DNA of 64,000 nt, taken from NCBI RefSeq assembly GCF_052055485.1, contig NZ_CP197171.1:3534001-3598000 (forward strand). Direction: 5' to 3'. The notes beneath the pieces are model-generated. The model worked only from the letters and a program-made list of their open reading frames with translations, did no database searches and was not told where the DNA came from. Source of the DNA: Amphibacillus sp052055485. Lineage in GTDB: Bacteria > Bacillota > Bacilli > Bacillales > Amphibacillaceae. A program made the translations under genes and the position numbers. Of the stretch, positions 44,715-54,107 are shown in pieces. Position 1 is the first letter of the stretch; each line of letters starts with the position of its first letter.

Positions 44715-45809
44715 TTATGCCACCTTCTTCAGTGTAAAGTAAATACTTGTGCCCTCGCCTAACACACTCTTTGCCCAAATCCTTCCACCCTGTGCTTGAA
44801 TAATTTTCTTCACAATTGATAAGCCAAGACCACTTCCACCTGTTGCTGAATTTCTAGAAACATCCGTCCGATAAAAACTATCGAAAATAAATGGCAGGTC
44901 CGTTTCACGAATGCCGCTACCATTGTCTTTCATTTCTACAATGACTTCATTTTTGCTAGTCTCAAGGCTTACTTGAATTTGTTTCTGGCTTTTGTTCATA
45001 TATTTCATACTATTTTGGATAAGATTCATTACTACTCTTCTTAATTTCTCTCGATCCGCTTCAACAATGTATTGTTCCGCTTCTTTCACAAATAATGTTG
45101 CTTCACCTTGTTCTTTTTCTAGATAAAAAGCCATTTCCTCAATAAAATCAGCAAAAAAGGCATATAAATCTACTTTCTCCATTTGTAATGTTTCTCGTTG
45201 AAGGTCAAGCTTTGAATACAAAAATAATTCATCAATTAATCCATCCATATCATTTGCAGTACGATAAATCGTATCCATATAACGCTTCATTTTATCTGGG
45301 GTATTGGCAACACCGTCTTGAATCCCATTGACATAACCTTTTATTGATGTTAGTGGTGTCTTCAAGTCATGAGAAATTCTCGCGATCAATTCTTGTCGAT
45401 TTGCTTCATATCTTCTTTGTGTTTCCTCTGCTCCTTTTAATTTCAGCCGCATCTCTTCAAATGTATTCGTAAGTTCGCCTAGTTCATCTTTTTTATCAGA
45501 TTGAACACTATACTCTAAATCCCCTTCACTAATCCTTTTAGTGGCAGTAGATAATTTGGAGATTGGTTTAATAATACTTTTGGATACATAATAGGTCAAT
45601 AATCCATTGGTCAGAATTAAGATGCATCCAATTGCTATAAAACGAAGCTTCATAAAATTCTCCATATTTGTTCCTTCCATATCTCCTTGGAAGACAACAA
45701 ATAAAAGATAGCCAATCATTATTTCTACCACAAATAAAGAAATTATCGGAATAAGTATCATTGCGATATTAGATAGAATTAACCGTTTGCGAATAGACAT
45801 GCGAGACAT
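44715..45809 (-). CDS. Two-component sensor histidine kinase
   Basis: A 364-aa membrane kinase with two N-terminal membrane segments (residues ~12-35 and ~55-75) and almost no external loop, HAMP (~75-125), HisKA with ISHDLKTPLTSIKG (His about 152), and HATPase with NLIQNSMKY, DNGSGI, GGSGLGL. The short external loop is typical of intramembrane-sensing kinases. Pairs with the response regulator one base downstream. Confidence 0.95.
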   Translation of the reverse strand: MSRMSIRKRLILSNIAMILIPIISLFVVEIMIGYLLFVVFQGDMEGTNMENFMKLRFIAIGCILILTNGLLTYYVSKSIIKPISKLSTATKRISEGDLEYSVQSDKKDELGELTNTFEEMRLKLKGAEETQRRYEANRQELIARISHDLKTPLTSIKGYVNGIQDGVANTPDKMKRYMDTIYRTANDMDGLIDELFLYSKLDLQRETLQMEKVDLYAFFADFIEEMAFYLEKEQGEATLFVKEAEQYIVEADREKLRRVVMNLIQNSMKYMNKSQKQIQVSLETSKNEVIVEMKDNGSGIRETDLPFIFDSFYRTDVSRNSATGGSGLGLSIVKKIIQAQGGRIWAKSVLGEGTSIYFTLKKVA

Positions 45810-45894
45810 CCCCTTTTTCCTTCAATCATTTACCACAGATAATCCTTCACAAAACTTATACTGAAGGACATTCTATTTTAGTCTATCACGATTC

Positions 45895-46347
45895 TCACTT
45901 TAAGGAAATTCGCTTCAAAAAATAGATAAATGAAGTCATTATCCCCAGTACCATTCCAACAACAATTCCTGTTGTTACACTGCTTAAAATAGCATATATA
46001 CGAATAATGCTAGTTGAAATCCCTTGCGGTAATCCACTTAAATTTCCACCTAACTGAATCGGTGTATCAAACGCCACATTCCATAAAATTTGATGGCCAA
46101 TAGCTAGGAATATCCCATAAAATAAACCAACTACAACCAATGATAAAAAGGGTCTTTTCACATCCTTCCATACAATAAATCCAATCCATATCACCATTGG
46201 TACAAATACAAATAAATGATTTATAAAACTCCCCTCTTCTATCAGTGAAAAATCATGTAATAACACCCTAGGTATACCGAGTAAAGATAACAGCAGTAAA
46301 GACATAATGGAAATACCTAAATAACTTTCGATTTTTTGAATAGACAA
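45895..46347 (-). CDS. Unknown four-helix membrane protein
   Basis: A 150-aa protein with four hydrophobic helices and the internal motif IVWKDVKRPFLSLVVVGLFYG. The start is TTG 46347, eight bases after AAGAGGAG. Its motif recurs in the neighbour at 46585-46976 (IVKKDVAHP...GACYAAF), so the two are paralogues. The two-component system follows on the same strand. Confidence 0.65.
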   Translation of the reverse strand: MSIQKIESYLGISIMSLLLLSLLGIPRVLLHDFSLIEEGSFINHLFVFVPMVIWIGFIVWKDVKRPFLSLVVVGLFYGIFLAIGHQILWNVAFDTPIQLGGNLSGLPQGISTSIIRIYAILSSVTTGIVVGMVLGIMTSFIYFLKRISLK

Positions 46348-46484
46348 TAGAAACACTCCTCTTTTTTTCTTATCATAGAATTATAAGTCAAGGCAATTTT
46401 CAGATGAGTTGAAATTGTCCGATAACATCACTGGTATTGCATAGACTTTATTGATTGATGTCAAATTTGCCAAACAACCTAGAG

Positions 46485-46540
46485 AGAGCAAGCTAGAGCT
46501 TGCTCTGTCATGCATTCGCATGACATTCTCCTTGACATGA
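46485..46540. repeat. Two adjacent hairpins between membrane genes
   Basis: AGAGCAAGCT / AGCTTGCTCT is a near-perfect palindrome at about 46485-46506; GTCATGC-ATTC-GCATGAC follows at once. No T-run, so not a simple terminator. Confidence 0.5.
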
Positions 46541-46584
46541 GCTTTATTTTTTTATGCAACGGCAATGCGATAACATGATAAATT

Positions 46585-46976
46585 TTATTTAACTTCCTTG
46601 TTTCGATAAAATACCATTGATGCCATTCCACCTAATACGACTCCCCAAATCATATTCGTCATAAACACACCAACAAGTACAATTGGGTTCGTTAGTGGAC
46701 CTTGCAGTGCCCCATCTAAAATCACTGATAAAATAGCGTTCACTATCATTGCAAAAGCTGCATAACATGCTCCTGTCCAATCGATGTTTGAACTGGATGC
46801 GCCACATCTTTTTTTACAATAATCACAATCCAAACAATTGAAACAAGAGCAGTCATTGCAATACTTCCTACCGCTTCATTCCCAAATACGTGAATCCATC
46901 CGGTTATTTTCATCAATGGGCTTACTAGCGCCAAAACGGCTAGATTTAACATTAATTTTTTATCAATTTGTATCAA
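46585..46976 (-). pseudogene. Frameshifted paralogue of the membrane protein
   Basis: The frame from TTG 46976 (after AAGGAG) gives three helices and IVIIVKKDVAHPVQTSIG, then reads out of frame (QEHVMQLLQ stop). In another frame TGACYAAFAMIVNAILS and VLVGVFMTNMIWGVVLGG continue to the stop at 46585. The shift is at GGACAGG near 46770. The two parts together match the length and layout of the gene downstream. Mutation, programmed shift or sequencing error cannot be told apart here. Confidence 0.65.
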
Positions 46977-47185
46977 TATAATCTTCTCCTTTTCTTATTT
47001 TCTTTTCTATAAAATGAATATACATCCGAGTTATTATCAATTTCTAACCAACTTCTTAAATTTTTATTAAATACATCAAAGCCTTTTAGTCATACTTGAA
47101 AAATAAATCTACAAGCAAAAAAAGAGAATATCCTCCCACGAAGATATTCTCTAAAGGTAGAACAATCAGTCTCTCTGATAAAACG

Positions 47186-47230
47186 CAAAAAACCTCTTGC
47201 ATGCATCTAACATTGTACAAGAGGTTTTCT
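47186..47230 (-). terminator. Terminator of the beta-glucoside operon
   Basis: AAAACCTCTTG / CAAGAGGTTTT with loop ATGCATCTAACATTGTA-like; closely resembles the ysdC terminator at 54043. Confidence 0.75.
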
Positions 47231-47266
47231 ATTGTTTAATCAAATATGATTGGATGGACAGTTTCC

Positions 47267-48721
47267 TTATAATTTGTTTCCATTTGTCTGAATAATGTCT
47301 TGATAAAATTTAAAACTATCCTTTTTGATGCGTCTACCACTTCCATGCCCTGCATCATCTAAGTCAACATAAATCACACCATAACGCTTTGACATTTCGA
47401 TTGTTCCACAGCTTACAATATCGATAATCCCCCACATTGTATAACCAATTAAGTCAACACCATCATGAATAGCTTCTTTCATCTGCTTAAAATGTTCACT
47501 TAAATAATTAATACGGTATGTGTCATGTACTTGATCATCTTCCAACTGATCCACTGCTCCAATACCATTCTCTGCTATAAATAAAGGGAGGTGATAGCGA
47601 TCATACATATCATTAAGTGTAATCCGTAACCCAACCGGATCAATTTGCCAGCCCCATTCACTTGCCGTTAAATACGGATTCTTATTTCCAGATACGAGAT
47701 TCCCGCTTGACTTTTCATATTGAGGATCAGTACTTGCAACCATTGACATATAATAGGAAAAAGATAAGAAGTCAACTGTATTCGTTTTTAAAATAGCTTC
47801 ATCTCCTTCTTGCCATGGAATTTCAATTTGGTTTTCAGCAAAAAACCGCTTCATGTAATTAGGATACGCTCCCCTAGCCATCACATCTAAATAAAAATAG
47901 TTTTTTACATTTTCATCTTCAAGTGCTTTCATCACATCATTTGGATGGCAAGTTGCAGGGTAAGTGGTAAACCTTGCAATCATACCACCAATTGGCACAC
48001 CAGGCACTAATTTATGCCCTAGTTCAACAGCTCGTGCATTTGCAAGAAATTGATGGTGCCCGCACGTATAAATAGACTGTAAATAGTCCGGCTCATCATC
48101 TTTAATGATTGAACACCCATTATATGGGTTGAAACGATTAGCATTAATCTCATTAAATGGTAACCAATAATCAACTAAATCTCCTAATTCTCTATACAAT
48201 GTTTCAGCATAGTTCAGATAGAAATCTATCATTTTACGATTTTTCCAACCCCCATACACTTCAATTAAATGGACTGGCGTATCATAATGAAGAATGGTTG
48301 CAAACACTTTAATCTTATTATCTTGACATTTCTTAAACATCTTCTTATAAAAATCCAGACCTTCTCTATTTGGCTCAGACTCATCACCTTTTGGGAAAAT
48401 CCTAGACCAAGTGATTGAGGTACGAAAGATTTTAATACCCAATTCTATTAAATGATCAAGATCTTCATCATAGTTATGATAAAAATCAATCCCCCTCCGA
48501 AATGGATAAAAATCTGTTGTCTCACTATTCTTTGCAACTTTAAAGCGTTCTGATGTCATATTAATATTTCTATTTTCCGTTCGTTTTTCAGTATCCCAAC
48601 TTGCATCAAAGTATCTCAAATCTTGTGTATTTAATCCTTTCTTTCCTTTATTAAATCCACCCTCTGCTTGAGATCCAGAGATAGCGCCACCCCACAAGAA
48701 ACCTTTTGGAAAATTACTCAT
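47267..48721 (-). CDS. 6-phospho-beta-glucosidase (GH1)
   Basis: A 484-aa glycoside hydrolase family 1 enzyme. Acid/base Glu in LPFNEINANRF, nucleophile Glu in LFIAENGIG, and GFLWGGAISGSQAEGG at the N-terminus. It hydrolyses phosphorylated beta-glucosides brought in by the adjacent PTS. It is second in the operon, 17 bases after the permease gene. Confidence 0.93.
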   Translation of the reverse strand: MSNFPKGFLWGGAISGSQAEGGFNKGKKGLNTQDLRYFDASWDTEKRTENRNINMTSERFKVAKNSETTDFYPFRRGIDFYHNYDEDLDHLIELGIKIFRTSITWSRIFPKGDESEPNREGLDFYKKMFKKCQDNKIKVFATILHYDTPVHLIEVYGGWKNRKMIDFYLNYAETLYRELGDLVDYWLPFNEINANRFNPYNGCSIIKDDEPDYLQSIYTCGHHQFLANARAVELGHKLVPGVPIGGMIARFTTYPATCHPNDVMKALEDENVKNYFYLDVMARGAYPNYMKRFFAENQIEIPWQEGDEAILKTNTVDFLSFSYYMSMVASTDPQYEKSSGNLVSGNKNPYLTASEWGWQIDPVGLRITLNDMYDRYHLPLFIAENGIGAVDQLEDDQVHDTYRINYLSEHFKQMKEAIHDGVDLIGYTMWGIIDIVSCGTIEMSKRYGVIYVDLDDAGHGSGRRIKKDSFKFYQDIIQTNGNKL

Positions 48722-48738
48722 TATCTCATACTCCTTTA

Positions 48739-50118
48739 CTATTTGATTTCATTCATAATTTGAGAATCATTTTTGACTAATAAATAAGCCAGCAAAAATG
48801 ATAAGCCGAAACTAACAATGACTGCAACAATGGCAAAGATAATATTTAAACTGTTTCCCGGATCAATAAATATAGCAATTGTTGATAAGCCCGTCGGACC
48901 AAAAACAATTCGTTTTACTCCTATAACACCTGCAATAATTCCACCTATTCCTCCGCCAATCATCGCTGCGAAAAATGGTTTTCTATAACGCAAATTCACA
49001 CCATAAATAGCGGGTTCACTCACACCTAAAATCGCAGTTAGACTCGAAGAATTAGCTAATGCTTTTAATTGTGTCTTAGTAGTTAATAATCCAATTGCTA
49101 AAGCTGCTCCACCTTGTGCCATATTGGCTACTAAGAAACCTGGTCCAATCATGTCAAAGCCATTTACCTCTAGAGCTGCAATAACAAGTGGAATGGTAAC
49201 CACATAGTGCATGCCAAACATAATAACAATTGGAGATAAAATGCCGAAAATGATCGGTAATAACCATTGAGCTTCTGTTTGAATAATATTTAATCCAGCA
49301 CCTAACCATGTCCCAACAATTGTACCAAGTGGTCCAATGATGATAAACGCAATTGGAACCATAAATAAAATAGTTAATAACGGTTTAAAAAAGAATTTTA
49401 TCGCATTTGGAGAAACTTTATCGGCAAACATTTCAACATATGAGGCAACCCAAATAATTAAAATAACTGGAATAACTGTAGAAGTATAGTTGGCTAAAGT
49501 TACTGGTAATCCAATAAAATTCACTGACTCACCTAAAGAAACCATATCCATATAAGCCGGGTGTATAAGCATTAATCCCAAAAACATACCAATAATCGGA
49601 TTTAACTTAAACTTTACAGAAGCTGTATAGGCAATCATAATCGGTAAAAAATAAAAAGGTGTATCCCCTACAAATGTTAATATCTGATAGGTTTGTGATC
49701 CCTCAGAAAGCAGTCCGGTCATTTCTAATAGAATTAGTAAGACTTTGATCATAGCTCCGCCAGTTATAGCAGGTAAAATAGGTGTAAAAAGTCCTGAAAT
49801 AGTGTCTAGAATATTTTTAAAGTAACCATTATTTTGCCTCTCGTCTTTAGTATCTTCATTCGTTTCAACAGAATAGTCTATTAGATCTGTCAATTCTCCA
49901 TATACTTTTGCAACACCTGGACCAATTATAATCTGATATTGATTGCCCGCCTTTTTTGTTCCCATTACACCGTCTATTGCTTGAATAGCTTTGTCGTTAT
50001 ATAAAGATTCATCTTTTAATGTAAATCTTAATCGGGTAGCACAATGCATTAATGTACTAACATTATTCTGGCTACCAACACCTTTTAAAATTTCAATGGC
50101 TAACTCTTTATTGGCCAT
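48739..50118 (-). CDS. PTS beta-glucoside-type permease, EIIBC
   Basis: A 459-aa protein. EIIB at residues 1-~80 with the phosphocysteine in LMHCATRLRF (about residue 26), then EIIC with about ten membrane segments (GGAMIKVLLILLEMTGLL; GVSEPAIYGVNLRYRKPF). BglP-type permeases often carry a C-terminal EIIA domain; here the protein stops at the end of EIIC, so EIIA must be supplied in trans. Cre-like motifs lie upstream. Confidence 0.93.
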   Translation of the reverse strand: MANKELAIEILKGVGSQNNVSTLMHCATRLRFTLKDESLYNDKAIQAIDGVMGTKKAGNQYQIIIGPGVAKVYGELTDLIDYSVETNEDTKDERQNNGYFKNILDTISGLFTPILPAITGGAMIKVLLILLEMTGLLSEGSQTYQILTFVGDTPFYFLPIMIAYTASVKFKLNPIIGMFLGLMLIHPAYMDMVSLGESVNFIGLPVTLANYTSTVIPVILIIWVASYVEMFADKVSPNAIKFFFKPLLTILFMVPIAFIIIGPLGTIVGTWLGAGLNIIQTEAQWLLPIIFGILSPIVIMFGMHYVVTIPLVIAALEVNGFDMIGPGFLVANMAQGGAALAIGLLTTKTQLKALANSSSLTAILGVSEPAIYGVNLRYRKPFFAAMIGGGIGGIIAGVIGVKRIVFGPTGLSTIAIFIDPGNSLNIIFAIVAVIVSFGLSFLLAYLLVKNDSQIMNEIK

Positions 50119-50150
50119 TTCTTCACCTTCTTATAATTGAATTTATTTAG

Positions 50151-50200
50151 TATAAGCGCTTAACTTACTTTTATTCTATAAGGAAAAACCGCTTTCAACA
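50151..50200. promoter_or_regulatory. Candidate cre sites upstream of the PTS operon
   Basis: TATAAGCGCTTAAC (50151-50164) shares the AAGCGCTT core of the site at 27335. On the minus strand TTGAAAGCGGTTTTT (about 50183-50197) matches one half of the cre consensus. Imperfect matches; CcpA control of a beta-glucoside operon is expected. Confidence 0.4.
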
Positions 50201-50245
50201 ATAGCATAATGTATGCTAAACTATAACAAAAGGTAAGGTGATGAT

Positions 50246-51253
50246 ATGAATTTAGATCAATTGATTCGAAAAAAGACAGATAGCGAATTATTTTATTTGA
50301 ATCATCCTGGACAGTTATCTGCCAGTTATCATGATATAAAGAAGGTCAAAAAGAAGAATAAAGACGTTTATTTATTTGAATTACCGCAACTACATGAAAA
50401 GGAGATTATGATTCGAAAAGACTCAAGATTTACTGCTGTTCCCGACTATATTCATTCTAATATAAATATAAATTATATTTACTCGGGAAAATGCACATAC
50501 ATTATTGATGATCACGAAGTTGAACTCTTTAAAGGAGATGTGTGTATTTTTGATAAGCACGTGATTCGTTCAAAAAAGCGAATAGATGAAGATGACATTA
50601 TCATCAATATCAGTATTGATTATAGTTATTTTAAAAAGATCTTATTAAATGAAATTGGCAAAGATAATATCATCTTAGACTTTCTTATCAATGCAATTGC
50701 TGATACAAGCAATCATGATAATTATTTAATCTTTAGAACAAATAACGCAGTCAAAATCGAGAATTTATTTAAGGCATTATTGATAGAATATCATCAAGAC
50801 TTAAGTTATCAAAAAGATGCCATGTTTTCTTATCTATTACTGATTTTTTTTGAATTATTACGACTGTATGATAGCCATTCAAATAAGCAACTCATACAAG
50901 TTTCACACCAAACAAATAACGATTGTATTGCTATACTCCAGTACATTGATACACATTATAAAGACTGTACTTTGAATGAATTAGCGGAGAAATTTTCATA
51001 CCATCCAAAATATCTTTCCTCTTTAATTAAAAAAAGTACGAATAGAACATTTAAACAAATACAGAATAGACGAAGAATTATGGAAAGTGCCCGTTTACTA
51101 AAAACGACAACACTATCGGTAGAGCAAATTGCCACTACTGTAGGGTATACAAATATATCATCATTTTATAGATACTTTAACAACCTGTATGGCTATACAC
51201 CAACAAATTATCGAAAACTTGAACAGAAGAAACACGCAATTGATCCTTTCTAG
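50246..51253 (+). CDS. AraC-family regulator
   Basis: A 335-aa regulator: an N-terminal cupin-like sensing region (~40-130) and a C-terminal double HTH (LNELAEKFSYHPKYLSSLIKK; VEQIATTVGYTNISSFYRYFN). Divergent from the PTS/GH1 genes and so probably their regulator; the inducer is unknown. AAGGTGATG precedes the ATG. Confidence 0.93.
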   Translation: MNLDQLIRKKTDSELFYLNHPGQLSASYHDIKKVKKKNKDVYLFELPQLHEKEIMIRKDSRFTAVPDYIHSNININYIYSGKCTYIIDDHEVELFKGDVCIFDKHVIRSKKRIDEDDIIINISIDYSYFKKILLNEIGKDNIILDFLINAIADTSNHDNYLIFRTNNAVKIENLFKALLIEYHQDLSYQKDAMFSYLLLIFFELLRLYDSHSNKQLIQVSHQTNNDCIAILQYIDTHYKDCTLNELAEKFSYHPKYLSSLIKKSTNRTFKQIQNRRRIMESARLLKTTTLSVEQIATTVGYTNISSFYRYFNNLYGYTPTNYRKLEQKKHAIDPF

Positions 51254-51373
51254 AGTATCTACCATAGCTAGGTGTAACAAATCCATTTTGGTCTTTGAAA
51301 TCTTGTAAAGCATGTGATTCAAAAATTATCAAATTCATTCAACCTTTAAAATATTATAGGCTTAACTCAACAA

Positions 51374-51416
51374 AAATCTCCTATTACCATTTTTATTAAA
51401 CGGTAATAGGAGGTTT
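51374..51416. terminator. Bidirectional terminator between araC-type gene and copB
   Basis: AAATCTCCTATTACC / GGTAATAGGAGGTTT with a 13-base loop. Confidence 0.75.
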
Positions 51417-51494
51417 ACTTTCACATTACTCTTTTATCATATATGATCCATGAGCAGCTGTTTCACTGATTTATTTCTCATGAAATTTCCTTTA

Positions 51495-53555
51495 CTACTC
51501 ACTTTTTAATCTTAACAACATGGCATTAATGGCAACGACAACAGTGGAAGCCGACATTAAAATGGCACCTACTGCAGGGGATAAAGTAAATCCGATTGGA
51601 GCTAATACGCCTGCTGCCAAAGGAATAGCGAAAAAGTTATAGCCAGCTCCCCAAACAAGGTTTTCCTTCATCTTTCGGGTTGTCTTATGAGCTAGCTCGA
51701 TGAAGGATTCAACATCTCCTGGATTAGACTGAGTTAAGACAACGTCTGCTGAATCTAAAGCAACTTGTGTCCCTGCCCCAATGGCTAAGCCGACATCTGC
51801 TAATGCAAGTGAAGGCGCATCATTAACACCATCTCCTACCATAATAACAATTCTATCTTGGTCTTTTAGTTTTTCAACAAGCTGGTATTTATCTTGCGGA
51901 GACTGGTTCGCTTTGTAATCTATTCCTAAGTCTTCTGCAATACCTTGTGCGGCTTTTTCATTGTCCCCAGTAGCCATGATAGGTTCTATTCCATATTCTT
52001 TAAGTGCTTCTATTAATGCTTTACTTGTTTCTTTTAGTTCATCTCCTAATGCAACCGCCCCAATTGCTTCTCCGTCTTTTACTAAAATACTTAATGTCGC
52101 ACCTTTTGGAATATCAATATCAATATTTTTCCCATATGCTTTTTGACTAATTAATTTATACTGATGTCCCTTTGATTCTCCTTCAACACCTGCTCCAGAC
52201 ACGACATCAATTGAGTCAAAGTTCTCAGCTTCAATATTTTGTTCTTCAGCATAATTTACAATCGATTGAGCAATGGGATGACTTGAACCGGCTTCAATAC
52301 CCGCCAACAATGCGGCAATTTCTGTTTCCGAGTAGTCATTATTTAATACATCAACTTTTAATACTTTAAATTCCCCGGTTGTTAATGTACCTGTTTTGTC
52401 TAAAATCATTGTATCAGCCTTTTTAGCTAATTCTAATGCTTCTCGGTCTTTAACTAATACGCCTCGACTTGCACCTAAACTTGTACTGCGAGCGATAACC
52501 AAGGGAATGGCTAATCCGAGTGCATGTGGACAAGCAATAACCAAGGTCGTTACCGTGAAGAGAACAGCTTGCTCTAAATCGATAACAAATAGCCAAACAA
52601 TAAAAGCAATAATTGCAACGGCTACAGCAATATAGAACAACCAACCCGCTACTTTTTGAGCTGTATTTTCTGCTTTTGATGCTTGTTTTTGCGCTTGACC
52701 GATGAGTGTTTGAACTTGAGAGATGAATGACTGATCTCCTGTTTCTTGTACTTCTAAATACAGGACGCCTTCCCCATTTGTTGATCCACCAATCGCTTCG
52801 TCACCCTTACTTTTTTCAACTGGCTTGGATTCTCCTGTCAACAGAGCCTCATTTATTCGGGATTCTCCTTTTACGATGACCCCATCTGCGGGAATATTTT
52901 CCCCCGCTTGAATCCGAACAATATCGCCGACTTGTAAGTCAGAAACAGGTTTTTTCTCAACTGATTCATCTTCTAACACAACATGAGCATCTTTGGGTAA
53001 TAACTCAGCCAATGACTGTTGCGCATCTCCAGCATCTCCGATTGCTTTCATTTCAATCCAATGTCCAAGCAACATGATTAAGATTAAAGAGGCAAATTCA
53101 AAGTAAAATTCCATGACATGTTCGCCAGTTACATAGTGAGCAACCACTGCATAAATACTATATAAATAAGAAACTGAGATACCTAAAGAAATAAGTGCCA
53201 TCATTCCTGGGGCTTTTTGTTTAAATTCATCCATTGCTCCTTGGAAAAATGGTTTTCCCCCATAAATCAGCAATATTGTTGCTAAAACAGAGACAACAAT
53301 ATCTGAATAAGGAAAGGTGAACTGAAAAGGTAGCGTAATCCCCATCATTGGCGATAGCACTAGGATAATAATGCCTATCGGCAGTGACCTAAAGAATATT
53401 TCTTTAAAGTTTCCATGATGATGGTGATGTCCATGACCATGATGATCATGATGATCGTGATGATCGTGATGTGAATGATCTTTATCTTCCTCATTTTTCA
53501 TGTGGTGGTGACCATGGTGATCATGGCCTTTATGATGATGATCGTGTTTACTCAT
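51495..53555 (-). CDS. copB: Copper-transporting P-type ATPase, CopB (P1B-3) type
   Basis: A 686-aa pump. The first ~50 residues are a histidine-rich metal-binding tail (runs of H-D-H and HGHGHHHHH). The A-domain has LLTGESKPVEKS; the phosphorylation site is DKTGTLTTG; the hinge is MVGDGVNDAP. The membrane metal site is ACPHALGLAIP, the CPH motif of copper/silver P1B-3 pumps. It exports copper ions from the cytoplasm. Two cop boxes lie upstream, but no copY, copZ or copA is in the window. Confidence 0.95.
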   Translation of the reverse strand: MSKHDHHHKGHDHHGHHHMKNEEDKDHSHHDHHDHHDHHGHGHHHHHGNFKEIFFRSLPIGIIILVLSPMMGITLPFQFTFPYSDIVVSVLATILLIYGGKPFFQGAMDEFKQKAPGMMALISLGISVSYLYSIYAVVAHYVTGEHVMEFYFEFASLILIMLLGHWIEMKAIGDAGDAQQSLAELLPKDAHVVLEDESVEKKPVSDLQVGDIVRIQAGENIPADGVIVKGESRINEALLTGESKPVEKSKGDEAIGGSTNGEGVLYLEVQETGDQSFISQVQTLIGQAQKQASKAENTAQKVAGWLFYIAVAVAIIAFIVWLFVIDLEQAVLFTVTTLVIACPHALGLAIPLVIARSTSLGASRGVLVKDREALELAKKADTMILDKTGTLTTGEFKVLKVDVLNNDYSETEIAALLAGIEAGSSHPIAQSIVNYAEEQNIEAENFDSIDVVSGAGVEGESKGHQYKLISQKAYGKNIDIDIPKGATLSILVKDGEAIGAVALGDELKETSKALIEALKEYGIEPIMATGDNEKAAQGIAEDLGIDYKANQSPQDKYQLVEKLKDQDRIVIMVGDGVNDAPSLALADVGLAIGAGTQVALDSADVVLTQSNPGDVESFIELAHKTTRKMKENLVWGAGYNFFAIPLAAGVLAPIGFTLSPAVGAILMSASTVVVAINAMLLRLKSE

Positions 53556-53761
53556 ATTTTTCTAACTTCCTTTCTAATTTTTATTTTTCCAACCCATAAA
53601 GCGGGGTTTTATCAGCGGACAGTTTTCAATACAAAAATCTTTTCGATTACTCGCCCCGTCGAAAACGATTGTTATCCCAAATTTTACAGACGGTTATCAG
53701 TGATAAGTTTATTTTGTTACAGTTCATCAAGTCTTTCAAAAAAAATCCTCCCTCTTACGTT

Positions 53762-53803
53762 TACATTTGTAATCAATTATTATACTTATAGTTTACACTT
53801 GTA
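53762..53803 (-). promoter_or_regulatory. Two cop boxes controlling copB
   Basis: TACATTTGTA (53762-53771) and TACACTTGTA (53794-53803) match the CopY operator TACANNTGTA; their spacing is 32 bases. A TATAAT -10 lies between them on the minus strand, so a CopY repressor would block the promoter. Confidence 0.75.
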
Positions 53804-54042
53804 AACGAAAATGTCAAGAAAAATACTCGATAAAATAAAACTTCAATCAGTCGACATTTTATGAAGCATTGTCTGTGTTAAAATTCACCAAATCAAAACT
53901 TATATGTGTCCATTTTTTATCCAAGATGAAATAAATAATTGACTTGCGTAAAAACTTTAAAGTCAATTTAATATAATTATTCCCGAATTCATTTTAAAAA
54001 AACTCATATTCGTTTTCAAAAATCATATACTCCAGGCATACA
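53804..54042. other. Intergenic, nothing recognised
   Basis: AT-rich sequence between the cop promoter and the ysdC terminator. I see no gene, repeat or RNA. Confidence 0.5.
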
Positions 54043-54085
54043 AAAAACCTCTTGTACGGATCTAGCATCGTAGTACAAGAGGTTC
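54043..54085 (-). terminator. Terminator of ysdC
   Basis: AACCTCTTGTAC / GTACAAGAGGTT with loop GGATCTAGCATCGTA. The same arms and ATCTA(G/A)CAT loop core occur at 47186-47230. Confidence 0.75.
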
Positions 54086-54107
54086 TCGAAGTTTATTAAT
54101 ATTGTCA

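Noticed and set aside
46746..46833. Programmed ribosomal frameshift in the membrane gene
   Set aside because: The shift site GGACAGG is not a slippery heptamer and no stimulatory stem is evident; mutation or sequencing error is simpler.
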